DNA of 40,013 bases. Origin: Candidatus Sabulitectum sp. Its GTDB lineage: Bacteria > Fermentibacterota > Fermentibacteria > Fermentibacterales > JCC-6. Both the position numbers and the translations under genes were made by a program. How positions within the stretch are numbered: the stretch's first letter is position 1; the number at the start of each line of letters is the position of its first letter. Shown here one piece after another: positions 32,191-40,013 of this stretch. The notes under the pieces are model-generated. The model was not told the DNA's origin. It was given only the letters and a program-made list of their open reading frames with translations, and ran no database searches. Where the stretch lies: the NCBI GenBank assembly GCA_029938555.1, contig JAOZUR010000015.1, forward strand, positions 1 to 40,013. Reading direction: 5' to 3'.

Positions 32191-33162
32191 ATGAAAATTT
32201 CAGTACTTGGCTGTGGAAGATGGGGTAGTTTTCATCTCTGGTATGCAGCTGATTTAGGATATCAGGTAACAGGATGGGAACCGGCTGATAGCAAAAACTT
32301 TGCTCTTCTTACGAAGAAAAGATCTAATCCATATCTGCATCTGCAAGATTCAATATTTTTAACTACAGATCTGGAAGAGGCACTTGATGCTGATCAGATA
32401 ATAATTTCAGTTCCAGCTCAGTTATTTCGTGGTCTAGTTGCGCAACTAGCAAAGTATGATTTGTCAAAAATTGATGTGGTATTGTGCATGAAAGGGTTAG
32501 AGTTATCCACAGGAAAAAGGTTATCTGTGGTTGCTACTGAAGAAGGTTTGAAGGCTAAGTCAGTTAGCATTTGGGTTGGCCCCGGGCATCCCCAGGATTT
32601 TGTAGCAGGAGTTCCAGGGTGCATGTTGATCAGTTCTCTTGATGAAGATGTTTCGGTAAGAATTACAGAAAGAATGGGTTCATCACTTGTTAGAATGTAC
32701 CGTTCTACAGATCTTATCGGTTGTGAAATTGGTGCAGCTGCAAAGAATGTAATTGGAATTGCCGCCGGTATGCTTGATGGTATGAAAATGAGCGGCCTGA
32801 AGGGTGCGCTCATGGCTCGTGCTCCCCAAGAAGTTGCCAGATTGATACAGGCTTCCGGAGGCGACTGGAGAAGTGTTTATGGGCTTTCTCATTTAGGTGA
32901 TTACGAAGCTACTTTGTTCTCAAAATTTAGTCGAAACAGAAATTTTGGTGAAGCCATGGTTCGTGAAGAGGAAATGAAAGGACTTGCCGAGGGAGTGCCC
33001 ACTTCTCTTGCAATGCTTTCTCTTGCAGACAGACTTTCTGTGGAACTTCCAATAACATCAATGGTACGAAGTATTATTGATGGCGAAACAGATTTAAGAA
33101 CTGCAATCGGGCAGCTCTTTTTAAGACCGCAGAAGGAAGAATTTAGTGTTTCACTTAAATAA
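32191..33162 (+). CDS. gpsA: Glycerol-3-phosphate dehydrogenase [NAD(P)+]
   Basis: This 323-residue cytoplasmic enzyme reduces dihydroxyacetone phosphate to sn-glycerol-3-phosphate for phospholipid synthesis. It has the N-terminal NAD(P) site ISVLGCGRWGS (GxGxxG), IIISVPAQLF, VVLCMKGLE, WVGPGHPQDF and the catalytic Lys block GAAAKNVIGIAAGMLDGM, followed by the dehydrogenase C-domain (SVYGLSHLGDYEATLFS, RNRNFGEAM). The order and length fit GpsA. AAGGAG lies eight bases before the ATG. It starts the long plus-strand run to 39349 and overlaps the next gene by 17 bases. Confidence 0.93.
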   Translation: MKISVLGCGRWGSFHLWYAADLGYQVTGWEPADSKNFALLTKKRSNPYLHLQDSIFLTTDLEEALDADQIIISVPAQLFRGLVAQLAKYDLSKIDVVLCMKGLELSTGKRLSVVATEEGLKAKSVSIWVGPGHPQDFVAGVPGCMLISSLDEDVSVRITERMGSSLVRMYRSTDLIGCEIGAAAKNVIGIAAGMLDGMKMSGLKGALMARAPQEVARLIQASGGDWRSVYGLSHLGDYEATLFSKFSRNRNFGEAMVREEEMKGLAEGVPTSLAMLSLADRLSVELPITSMVRSIIDGETDLRTAIGQLFLRPQKEEFSVSLK

Positions 33163-34276
33163 GATATTATTGATTGTTGTTTTGCTCTTTACAACACATC
33201 TTGCCCAGGGCGAAGAAAACTGCAGATACTTCTGGGTGGTTCGCGACGGTCTTTCCTCTCCTGAGGAAATAGATGCTTTGTTAACAAGAGCTCATGCAGC
33301 AGGTGCTAATGGAATAATGGTTCAGGTGGTGGGGCGAGGTGAAGCATATTATCAATCTGAATTGCTTCCACCTGCAAATTTTTCTGGTTTTGACGATCCA
33401 TTGCTTTATGTAATCCAGAAGGCTGGTCCCATGGGGTTAGAGGTTCATGCGTGGGTGAATGCTTTTCTTGTGTGGTCAGCACCTTGGGAACCTGAGTCAT
33501 TAGATCATGTTTATCATGCTCATCCCGAATGGTTTACGGCCCACAGTAACGGTCGCAATTCAAGGTCATATACCCAGGAACAAGCTGAGGCGGCAGGTTT
33601 AGTAGGTGCTACTTTGTCTCCGGCTTATTCAGGTGTCAGACAATACATTAAGGATATCACTGTTGAAATCGCCGAGAATTATAATATTGATGGCATTCAT
33701 TTAGATTACATACGATATCCAAATTCTTCATTTGGTTTTTCTGTAGCAGAAAAGGAACTATTTTATCTTTCCACAGGTTTTACCCCTGAAGAAAATCCAG
33801 AACAATGGGGTATTTGGCGTCAGGAACAGGTAACTGAAACAGTGGCAGTAGTCAGGGCTTCTTTAAGGTCAGCAGACCCTGGTGTACTTCTTTCGTGTGC
33901 AGTGATGGCTAATCCATATTCAGCTGCTTCAGAGTTTTCCTGTGACTGGCAAAGCTGGTTAACTTCGGGTTTAGTTGATTTTGTATGCCCTATGGCTTAC
34001 ACTTCCAACCCAGCGATAGCTCTTGAACTGGCTGCATCAACCACTTCTGTATTTCCAGAAAAAGTGGTGTACGGAATAGGTGTGTGGAATCAAACAGTAA
34101 GCAATGCTCTGGCCGGTGCTCAAAGAGCATTGGATCTTGGGGCTGGCGGAGTGTGTGTATTCAGTTTAAATTCTTTACCTGCTGGAACTGAACAGACTCT
34201 TCGGAGGGGTTGGGGAACCGGTTCTGCTGAACATGGTATTTCTCCTGCATATTTTAACAGAGTGAGGGTTCCGTAA
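33146..34276 (+). CDS. Secreted GHL10-family glycoside hydrolase-like protein
   Basis: This 376-residue protein starts at GTG 33146, with AGAAGGAAGA upstream, and a signal peptide (MFHLNKILLIVVLLFTTHLAQG). It then follows the GHL10 (YngK-like) TIM-barrel pattern: WVVRDGLSSPEEID, ANGIMVQVVGRGEAYY, GLEVHAWVNAFL, HPEWF, and the conserved Asp motif NIDGIHLDYIRYPN, with VDFVCPMAYT near the C-terminus. Related proteins are presumed to cleave polysaccharides or peptidoglycan sugars, and the function here is not established. It overlaps gpsA by 17 bases and ends one base into the next gene (TAATG), so it is co-translated with both. Confidence 0.85.
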   Translation: MFHLNKILLIVVLLFTTHLAQGEENCRYFWVVRDGLSSPEEIDALLTRAHAAGANGIMVQVVGRGEAYYQSELLPPANFSGFDDPLLYVIQKAGPMGLEVHAWVNAFLVWSAPWEPESLDHVYHAHPEWFTAHSNGRNSRSYTQEQAEAAGLVGATLSPAYSGVRQYIKDITVEIAENYNIDGIHLDYIRYPNSSFGFSVAEKELFYLSTGFTPEENPEQWGIWRQEQVTETVAVVRASLRSADPGVLLSCAVMANPYSAASEFSCDWQSWLTSGLVDFVCPMAYTSNPAIALELAASTTSVFPEKVVYGIGVWNQTVSNALAGAQRALDLGAGGVCVFSLNSLPAGTEQTLRRGWGTGSAEHGISPAYFNRVRVP

Positions 34277-35037
34277 TGAATTTAGCAGTATTAGCCAGTG
34301 GGTCATCGGGAAATGCACTTGCAGTTGAGTATCAGGGGCAGATGCTTTTCTTCGATGCAGGGTTAAGTGGAAAACAGCATCTTCTTCGTCTTGAAAGTTC
34401 CAATTTGCCCAAGGCAGAGGCGATTGGCCTTTTTCTGAGCCACGAGCACGGTGATCATTCAAGGGCTGCTGGAATATTGGCTAGAAAATGGGAGATACCT
34501 GTATTTGGAACTGAGGGAACCATTCATGGTTCTAAACTTATTGGTCAGAAATTACATGGTATTGAGTATTTTTCAAATGGCGATACTGTTCAGGTTGGTG
34601 GGTTTACCGTACAACCATGGAGCATATCACATGATGCCCGTGATCCCAGTGGTTTTACAGTAACTGCTGGAGGTCGAAAACTTGGGATTGCTACAGATAT
34701 GGGAGTTTTTAGCCCCCTTGTACAGACAATGCTTGAAGGGTGTCACGGTTTGGTGTTTGAATTTAACCACGATGTAGATATGCTATGGAATGGTTCATAT
34801 CCATGGCCTTTGAAGCAAAGAATAGCTTCAGGGGAAGGGCATCTTTCTAATATAGCTGCTGCTGAAGCTTTGGCTACCATTGTACATAAGGAATTAGAGT
34901 TCTGTGTGGCAGCGCATTTGAGTGAAGAAAATAATACAGCTAAACTTGCAGTAAAAGCATGCGAGCAAGTTGCTGAAGGTCGTTTTAGAGTTTTAGCGGG
35001 AAAGCCTTACGAGGCATTACCCTTCTTTGGCGTGTAG
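34276..35037 (+). CDS. MBL-fold metallo-hydrolase, YycJ/WalJ-like
   Basis: This 253-residue cytoplasmic hydrolase has the YycJ-type start MNLAVLASGSSGNALAV, a strand with FFDAGLS, and the metal motif H56-E-H-G-D60-H61. Later metal ligands are plausible in SISHDARDP, IATDMG and EFNHD, and in AAHLSEENNT. The family includes B. subtilis YycJ (WalJ), a two-metal nuclease linked to cell-wall regulation and DNA repair. The start overlaps the glycoside hydrolase stop by one base. The next gene has its ribosome site overlapping this stop, so all are probably one transcript. Confidence 0.87.
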   Translation: MNLAVLASGSSGNALAVEYQGQMLFFDAGLSGKQHLLRLESSNLPKAEAIGLFLSHEHGDHSRAAGILARKWEIPVFGTEGTIHGSKLIGQKLHGIEYFSNGDTVQVGGFTVQPWSISHDARDPSGFTVTAGGRKLGIATDMGVFSPLVQTMLEGCHGLVFEFNHDVDMLWNGSYPWPLKQRIASGEGHLSNIAAAEALATIVHKELEFCVAAHLSEENNTAKLAVKACEQVAEGRFRVLAGKPYEALPFFGV

Positions 35038-35045
35038 GAGGTATT

Positions 35046-35573
35046 TTGTACAAAACAATGATTCTGATGCTGGTGATCTCGGCTGTTGTAATGGCTGGAA
35101 CGATTGATGTTGCTGTTGAAAGTGCTAGTATTACACCCATCGGCGGATGGGGTAAAAATCTAAGTAATGGACTTGCAGGTGGACTATATGGAAGTTGGTT
35201 ATTTTCTCCGAAATTTAGAGCTGGGCTTGCAATTGAAGGTTCAGTTTTTGGTGATGGAAATCAGGGCAGTGCTTCATTTACTCAAATAAAACCAATGGCT
35301 ACAGTATCTTTTTATATGAGACCTCACGGAAGAATTTTTAATCCGGGTTTTGTAATGGCTTTTGGTTATAACCGCAGCCGGTTATCTTCTGGTGACGGTG
35401 TTGATCCTGTAAGTTGGGATCCTTTCTGGCGTGCAGGAATAAGATGGAATTTCAGCTTGGGCTCTCCATGGCGTGCCGGTCTTGGACTTGACCTTGAAGG
35501 TGTTATGGCTTCAGAAAAATCAGGGGATGCATTTAGACTGACCTTTGGTGTTTCAAGGGAGATACAGTTATGA
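35046..35573 (+). CDS. Predicted small outer-membrane protein
   Basis: This 175-residue protein starts at TTG 35046, with GGAGG four bases upstream; the ATG at 35058 would lie 16 bases from it. The N-terminus YKTMILMLVISAVVMAGT is a signal peptide. The body has alternating strands with Gly and aromatic residues (FSPKFRAGLAIEGSVFG, FNPGFVMAFGYNRSR, WRAGIRWNFSLG, WRAGLGLDLEG) as in small outer-membrane barrels. I know no specific family. The stop overlaps the following lipoprotein start by four bases, so they are coupled and may form a complex (inference). Confidence 0.7.
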   Translation: MYKTMILMLVISAVVMAGTIDVAVESASITPIGGWGKNLSNGLAGGLYGSWLFSPKFRAGLAIEGSVFGDGNQGSASFTQIKPMATVSFYMRPHGRIFNPGFVMAFGYNRSRLSSGDGVDPVSWDPFWRAGIRWNFSLGSPWRAGLGLDLEGVMASEKSGDAFRLTFGVSREIQL

Positions 35574-36223
35574 AAAAAACTATCACATTAACAGTTTTTG
35601 TTTTTTTGATGCTTTTCGCTGCATGTGAAAGCAATCCGATTTACTTCAGACTTTCATCTGATTACTTTCCAGTATCACCTACAGGAGCCACATGGGAATA
35701 CAGTATTGATGGCGGTGGCAGTAAAATAGTAACAGTTGTTGATCAGACAATTGTAGGTGAACGCCCGTGCTGGCGTTTTCAATCAGGTGCAGATTACAGC
35801 TACTGGATAAATGAAAAAGGAAAACTTGAAAAATACGAAGATCACACTGTAATGTTTAACGGTTTTAAAGTTCCAATTTATCAGGCATGGATCACTATGT
35901 TTGACTGGCCTCTGGTTAATGGAATGGTGCGTCGCGACTCTGTAAGTGCACAGGCAGTTAGCCAAGGCGTAACTTTAAGCCATACCTGGATAAGAAATCA
36001 GATTGTTTCAGGCCCTGAGGTCTCGCCTGATGGCGCGTGGAGCGATTGTTACAGGGTTCACCAGGAAGAAATGGTAATCAACTGGATTCAAACAGCAGGG
36101 TTTGACCCTGAAACCACTGTTTCTGTCCGTAATATCTGGCTTGCTCCAGATGTGGGTATTGTGATGATTCAATCAACTGATAGTTTGATTACTCTTACCT
36201 CATTCACCGGCGGAGAAGAATAA
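35570..36223 (+). CDS. Predicted lipoprotein, function unknown
   Basis: This 217-residue protein begins MKKTITLTVFVFLMLFAAC, with lipidation expected at C19 (LFAAC). The mature part is beta-rich with many Trp residues (TGATWEYSIDGGG, WRFQSGADYSYW, YQAWITMFDWPLV) and a late block WLAPDVGIVMIQS, which resembles domains of outer-membrane-associated lipoproteins of unknown function. It overlaps the previous predicted barrel gene by four bases, so a barrel-lipoprotein pair is likely. aroB starts six bases after its stop. Confidence 0.75.
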   Translation: MKKTITLTVFVFLMLFAACESNPIYFRLSSDYFPVSPTGATWEYSIDGGGSKIVTVVDQTIVGERPCWRFQSGADYSYWINEKGKLEKYEDHTVMFNGFKVPIYQAWITMFDWPLVNGMVRRDSVSAQAVSQGVTLSHTWIRNQIVSGPEVSPDGAWSDCYRVHQEEMVINWIQTAGFDPETTVSVRNIWLAPDVGIVMIQSTDSLITLTSFTGGEE

Positions 36224-36229
36224 TTCAAT

Positions 36230-37222
36230 ATGAGTATTGAATTCACCTTTTCCAGACCTGATGTTTTTACTACTGTTCGAACCGTAAGTTCTGTTGAAAG
36301 CATAGATGTAATTCCTGATTTTCTTATTGTTGATTCAGAAGTTAAAAAGATATATAAAAACAGGCTACCTTCGTGTGATTTTGAAGTAATACTAACTGGG
36401 GGAGAAACGAGCAAAACCCCGGAGACTTTGGAAAAACTCTGGTTAAATATGAGCCAGGCCGATTTAAGAAGAGATTCAAGAGTTGTTATTATCGGTGGTG
36501 GGTCTGTATGTGATGTTGGTGCTTTTGCTGTTTCAACATGGAAACGCGGTATTCAATTAACCCTGGTACCCACAACTCTTCTTTGTATGGTGGATGCATC
36601 TCTAGGGGGAAAAACTGCAGTAAATATTGCGGGAAAAAAGAATCAGGCTGGAACTGTTTATCCTGCTTCGGAAATAGTTATTTGCTCAGAATTTTTGCAA
36701 TCTTTGCCGCTTTCTGAAATGAAGAATGGTTTGGCAGAAGCTTTGAAAACCGCTGTAATAGGTGACAGGCAGATAATTAACTACTTGAAAGAAAAAGAGT
36801 ATAACAAAGCTGTTTCTGCATGCCTTGTTGTAAAGGGCCGGATAGTAGAAGCAGATCTTGAGGAAAATGGTGAAAGGCGATTACTTAATTTGGGGCATAC
36901 TATTGGCCATTGCATAGAGGCGATTAGCAATATGGATATAAGTCATGGGGCTGCTGTAGCCATGGGAATTCCAATGGCGGCAAAAATTGGCGGTAATACT
37001 GATTTTGCAGCAGAGCTAACTGAAGTGGCTCATGAACTTGGTCTTGAAACTGCAATACCGAAAGAAATTACCCTTCAGGAAATACATAAACATCTTGAAA
37101 GTGACAAAAAAAGCACTTCCGCTGGAAGAATATGGATAATTCCACAGGGCTGGGAAAACTGTGTGCAGCTTTTGCTTGATAGAACCACCGAGAAAGAGCT
37201 GTTGAAAAAAGCATGGCAGTAA
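36230..37222 (+). CDS. aroB: 3-dehydroquinate synthase
   Basis: This 330-residue enzyme converts DAHP to 3-dehydroquinate in the shikimate pathway, using NAD and a divalent metal. It has VVIIGGGSVCDVGAFAVSTW (NAD loop), LVPTTLLCMVDASLGGKTAVN, KNQAGTVYPA, the metal-ligand Glu in GLAEALKTAVI, the metal-ligand His residues in LNLGHTIGHCIEA and in ISHGAAVAMG. It is somewhat shorter than most AroB proteins (about 350-365), mainly at the ends. It lies six bases after the lipoprotein gene and overlaps tatC by 10 bases. No other aro gene is present. Confidence 0.93.
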   Translation: MSIEFTFSRPDVFTTVRTVSSVESIDVIPDFLIVDSEVKKIYKNRLPSCDFEVILTGGETSKTPETLEKLWLNMSQADLRRDSRVVIIGGGSVCDVGAFAVSTWKRGIQLTLVPTTLLCMVDASLGGKTAVNIAGKKNQAGTVYPASEIVICSEFLQSLPLSEMKNGLAEALKTAVIGDRQIINYLKEKEYNKAVSACLVVKGRIVEADLEENGERRLLNLGHTIGHCIEAISNMDISHGAAVAMGIPMAAKIGGNTDFAAELTEVAHELGLETAIPKEITLQEIHKHLESDKKSTSAGRIWIIPQGWENCVQLLLDRTTEKELLKKAWQ

Positions 37223-37968
37223 ATTCCACCGACGAAGGCTCTTTCTGGGAGCATCTGGAAGAATTTCGGAAAAGAATATTTATAGTGGTTATTACCGTGG
37301 GTGTTCTAGCTGCAACAGCATTCTTTTTTAGCAAATACATTACCAATTTTGTAACTTCCACATCCCCTTGTGACCTGATTGCCTTGGCGCCAGCTGAAGC
37401 TGTTACGGCACACTTAAAGCTGTCTGTTACGCTGGCAATAATACTGGCTTCACCTGTTATTTTGTTTCAAATGTGGTCTTTTATTGCACCTGGCCTTTAT
37501 AAAACCGAGCGAAAGGGTGTAATTTCTGTAACAATTGCAGGCGCATTTCTTTTCATAGGCGGTGCAGCATTTGCATGGTTTGTCATGCGCAAACCTGCTT
37601 TATTACTTTTCCAGAGTTTTGAAACAGGTAACATACATGGGGCATGGAGTGTTTCTGCATACATTGGTTTCATCGGGTCTTTTCTTCTCATATTCGGTGC
37701 GGCATTTCAGCTTCCTCTTGTTGTATTGTTTCTTACAAAAACAGGAATTATTGAACCGGCTACTTTAGCGACTTATAGAAGACATGTTGTTGTGGGGCTT
37801 TTGATCATGGCGGCAATTCTGACTCCACCGGATCCACTTACGCAGGTTATGCTTGCATTGCCACTGTACGTACTTTTTGAGGTTAGCCTTATCATTGCAA
37901 GAATATCATTTCGAAAGTCAAAAAGAAATTCTGAAGAATCTGAAAAAAATGGAGAGAGCATTGCTTAA
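37213..37968 (+). CDS. tatC: Sec-independent protein translocase TatC
   Basis: This 251-residue inner-membrane protein is the receptor component of the twin-arginine translocase. It opens with the family motif SFWEHLEEFRKRIF at residues 10-23 and has six hydrophobic segments, with LIALAPAEAVTAHLKLS and FQMWSFIAPGLYKTER in the first loops and LTPPDPLTQVMLALPLYVLFE near the C-terminus, all standard TatC signatures. It ends with a hydrophilic Lys/Glu-rich tail. The start overlaps aroB by 10 bases. No tatA or tatB gene is in the window. Confidence 0.94.
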   Translation: MAVNSTDEGSFWEHLEEFRKRIFIVVITVGVLAATAFFFSKYITNFVTSTSPCDLIALAPAEAVTAHLKLSVTLAIILASPVILFQMWSFIAPGLYKTERKGVISVTIAGAFLFIGGAAFAWFVMRKPALLLFQSFETGNIHGAWSVSAYIGFIGSFLLIFGAAFQLPLVVLFLTKTGIIEPATLATYRRHVVVGLLIMAAILTPPDPLTQVMLALPLYVLFEVSLIIARISFRKSKRNSEESEKNGESIA

Positions 37969-39349
37969 GAATATGAACTGGTTGATGAAACTTGTGCTGA
38001 TCACTGCATTTGCTGGTTTTGTATTTTTTGTTTTTCTGCCAATACTGCAATCATTCTTTGATCCTCAGGAATTCATCTCATTTCTTAATCCTCTTGCCAT
38101 GAAAATGCCTGTAGGACAGTATATGGTTGAAAGCTGGAGCTGGGTGAATACTCAGGGAGTATTGATAGGTTTTTTTAGACCTCTGATCAGTGCTTCTTTT
38201 ATGGTTGAGTATCCACTGTTCGGAAGTAACCCTCTGGGGTACAAATTGGTTAATCTGAGTATGCATTTACTTTGTGGTTTTTGCATAGCTAGGTTTGTGA
38301 ATATTCTTTCAGGGAACAAAAAACTCTCTCTTTTTGCAGGTGCCTTGTTTATTCTTCATCCAGGTACAGTTGTGGCCACAGGTATGATAGTTTCAAGACA
38401 TGATATTCTGGTATGTCTTTTCTCTGTTCTTGCGATAAGTTCAACCTATACTTTATCAAGAACTTCAGCAGCAACTTGGAAAGCAGTGGTTCCAGCTGTA
38501 TTCATGTTTCTGGCTGTGAACAGTAAAGAGCTGGGAATGATGAATCTGATAACCTTACCGATTATGTTCTTTTTCTGGCCAGGCAGGGTAAAAAACAGAA
38601 AAAATACGATAGTCTTTATAAGTTCTCTTATTTTTGTTGAATTGCTTTATCTTGTTGCCAGAAAACTGGTTTTCGGTAATATTGGCGGTTATGGAAGTTA
38701 TACAGAATTCGCGGCTGTACCCTCTCATATTATTACTCTGATTACTCAAAGTACAGGTTTATTTTTTATTGATTTGAAGTTTTTTAAGATAGCGTTCTTT
38801 CTTTTTCTAATATATATAGTGATAAATTATGCCCGTGGAAGATGGCATAACTGGCAGAAAGTTCTGGTTGTTATTCTTGTTACAGGAGCTTATAGTTCTC
38901 AATCAATAATTGGCGATGTAGCAACTCATTATGTTTATGCAGCGACGGCTTTTACCGTATTATTCCTGGTTTATTTTTCTGAAAGATTTGCAATTCCTGG
39001 CAGATATGGAAAGCACATTAAAACTGGAATTGCCATTATGATATTAATTTCTGCTGGAACTCTCACTCGAAGCGAGGGTTTGGCTTTTAATCATATCTAT
39101 GTTGATTGTGAAAGAGTATTCAATTCGCTGGAAGAAATTTCTGATTTGCTTCCAAACGAGAGCGGTTCAGTGTGTTTTGTGGTGGTATCAAGGAATTCAG
39201 CCATACAGGCAGAGATGAAGAATGTTCCTCTGTACATGAATTCCATAGATAAAAACAGTCAGTGCGAATATGTTTTGATCGGAAATTATGAAGAAGCAAC
39301 CGGTTCCCCTATTCTTATATGGGAAGCTGATGGAATTGTAATTAGGTAG
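37949..39349 (+). CDS. Multi-spanning membrane protein resembling GT-C/TMTC-type glycosyltransferases
   Basis: This protein (466 residues from ATG 37949) has about ten hydrophobic segments. Two blocks match the TMTC/DUF1736-like pattern of GT-C glycosyltransferases: RPLISASFMVEYPLFG with LGYKLVNLSMHLL after it, and LHPGTVVATGMIVSRHDIL followed by a hydrophobic helix. It is shorter and lacks the TPR tail of TMTC proteins, instead ending in a soluble domain of about 90 residues. It could transfer a sugar from a lipid carrier to proteins or lipids (inference). Start is uncertain: ATG 37949 overlaps tatC by 20 bases, TTG 37961 is close to GGAGAGAG, and ATG 37973 follows the tatC stop. It overlaps the convergent epimerase gene by eight bases. 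Confidence 0.6.
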   Translation: MERALLKNMNWLMKLVLITAFAGFVFFVFLPILQSFFDPQEFISFLNPLAMKMPVGQYMVESWSWVNTQGVLIGFFRPLISASFMVEYPLFGSNPLGYKLVNLSMHLLCGFCIARFVNILSGNKKLSLFAGALFILHPGTVVATGMIVSRHDILVCLFSVLAISSTYTLSRTSAATWKAVVPAVFMFLAVNSKELGMMNLITLPIMFFFWPGRVKNRKNTIVFISSLIFVELLYLVARKLVFGNIGGYGSYTEFAAVPSHIITLITQSTGLFFIDLKFFKIAFFLFLIYIVINYARGRWHNWQKVLVVILVTGAYSSQSIIGDVATHYVYAATAFTVLFLVYFSERFAIPGRYGKHIKTGIAIMILISAGTLTRSEGLAFNHIYVDCERVFNSLEEISDLLPNESGSVCFVVVSRNSAIQAEMKNVPLYMNSIDKNSQCEYVLIGNYEEATGSPILIWEADGIVIR

Positions 39350-40013
39350 TTTCCTGCTTCAGCCAGTAATCCACAATAGATTCAAGGGTGGTTCTGAATG
39401 GAACTGATGGAGTCCAGCTTAACTCTGTTCTTATTTTAGAGATATCAGCGTATATAGCTTGAACCATAGGGTTGAATTCTGAGCTTATCTCCACAGGTAT
39501 CTGCATTTTCAGTATGCTTTGAAAAGTGTGCACTACTTCTGTGCCTGATTTTGCAATGCCCGTACCCAGATTAAAGTATCCAGTTGCTTTCTTCGTTGCC
39601 ATCAAAACCATGGCCTCAGCCACATCATTCACATCAATAAGGTCTCGAAGGGTATGAAGTGGGCCTGTATGAAGCGGAGCAGGCATTTTGCCAAGAGAAA
39701 TCTTTACAAGTTTTTGAGCCACAGCAGAAGTCATCATGGAAGGAGACTGATCCGCACCAAAAAGATTAAATATTCTTGCAGAAGCAAAGTTAATTTTCCG
39801 TTTAGAACATATCATTTCAGCAACTCGTTCTTTTTCCAGCATGGTTTTGCCGTAATCGGTAATTGGAACTACAGGATCGCTTTCATGGATACAGCCATCA
39901 TTAGCTTCAGGAATACCATAAACCGCACAGGAACTGGCCAGAACAACACAAGCAGGTGGTTTATGGAAAGCATTGAGCAAGTTTGTGGTTCCCTGAACAT
40001 TTATACGAGTCAT
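39342..40013 (-). CDS. NAD-dependent sugar epimerase/dehydratase, partial (5' end outside window)
   Basis: Only the 3' part of this minus-strand gene is present (223 codons visible), lacking the N-terminal NAD-binding motif, so it continues beyond the window edge. The visible sequence fits extended SDR sugar-nucleotide enzymes: NVQGTTNLLNAF, VVLASSCAVYG, ARIFNLFGADQS, TLRDLIDVNDVAEAM, YFNLGTG and LSWTPSVPFRTTL. The usual YxxxK site is unusual: DYGKTMLEKE has Tyr but Met at the Lys position, with Lys two residues after Tyr and again three after the Met. The closest role would be a GDP- or UDP-sugar epimerase, reductase or dehydratase, substrate unknown. Its stop overlaps the membrane protein's end by eight bases. 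Confidence 0.8.
   Translation of the reverse strand: MTRINVQGTTNLLNAFHKPPACVVLASSCAVYGIPEANDGCIHESDPVVPITDYGKTMLEKERVAEMICSKRKINFASARIFNLFGADQSPSMMTSAVAQKLVKISLGKMPAPLHTGPLHTLRDLIDVNDVAEAMVLMATKKATGYFNLGTGIAKSGTEVVHTFQSILKMQIPVEISSEFNPMVQAIYADISKIRTELSWTPSVPFRTTLESIVDYWLKQETT

Overview
The window looks like chromosomal DNA from a Gram-negative bacterium of a poorly characterised lineage. It is A+T-rich (roughly 40% GC by eye). The envelope genes are those of a diderm: a FadL/OmpP1-type porin, three small predicted beta-barrel proteins, an LpxL/HtrB-type lipid A acyltransferase, a LolC/E-type permease, two lipoproteins and TatC. Three secreted proteins end in a 'YPNP...WNG.D..G....GAY.Y.I' (FlgD-Ig / type IX-sorting-like) or related C-terminal domain, and two are gingipain-like C25 proteases. 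That combination suggests the FCB-related candidate phyla (for example Fermentibacterota-like organisms); this is inference, since no rRNA or ribosomal marker is present. I see no tRNA, rRNA, CRISPR, insertion sequence, phage gene or attachment site. Coding density is very high and no gene-free stretch exceeds about 170 bases.

Layout. 1-4229: the end of a DUF1028-TPR protein, a corrinoid adenosyltransferase, a small outer-membrane protein, then (minus strand) rlmN and a FadL-type porin with its own terminator. 4400-9156: MTA phosphorylase and thiL (plus strand, 4-base overlap) converge with a minus-strand operon of a LolC/E-type permease, a transglutaminase-like protein and a DUF89 phosphatase. 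9231-18491: a tightly coupled plus-strand operon of C25 protease, Sir2 deacylase with a desuccinylase-type signature, a second C25 protease and a TPR-HTH protein. 18617-25752: pyruvate phosphate dikinase, a REC-GAF-GAF-GGDEF protein, a DUF362 ferredoxin protein and the lipid A acyltransferase. 25864-28389: a Cys-rich Rossmann protein of unknown function, a small outer-membrane protein and a secreted FG-GAP/VCBS protein. 28427-32079 (minus strand): a nucleotide-sugar epimerase and dehydrogenase pair, and a beta-propeller lipoprotein. 32191-39349: a long overlapping plus-strand run of gpsA, GHL10 glycoside hydrolase-like protein, YycJ-like MBL hydrolase, outer-membrane protein, lipoprotein, aroB, tatC and a GT-C-type membrane protein. 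39342-40013: the 3' part of another sugar epimerase on the minus strand.

The most unusual signal is in the FG-GAP protein at 27175-28389. A single in-frame TGA (27469-27471) splits an otherwise intact reading frame, and it sits just before a Cys at a place where a later repeat of the same protein has Cys-Cys. About 22 bases downstream is a perfect 7-bp hairpin with an AGGTT loop, which has the geometry of a bacterial SECIS element. At least seven other genes here end in TGA, so TGA is a normal stop. This may be a previously undescribed secreted selenoprotein; a nonsense mutation is the alternative. Second in interest are the C25-Sir2-C25 operon, and two neighbouring divergent genes whose best starts are CTG codons (one could instead carry a 1-base indel).

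How the genes may work together: much of the window serves the envelope (export, lipid A, lipoprotein sorting, polysaccharide sugar nucleotides, secreted proteases). The rest is housekeeping: methionine salvage, thiamine, shikimate, glycerol phosphate, PEP/pyruvate interconversion and 23S rRNA methylation.
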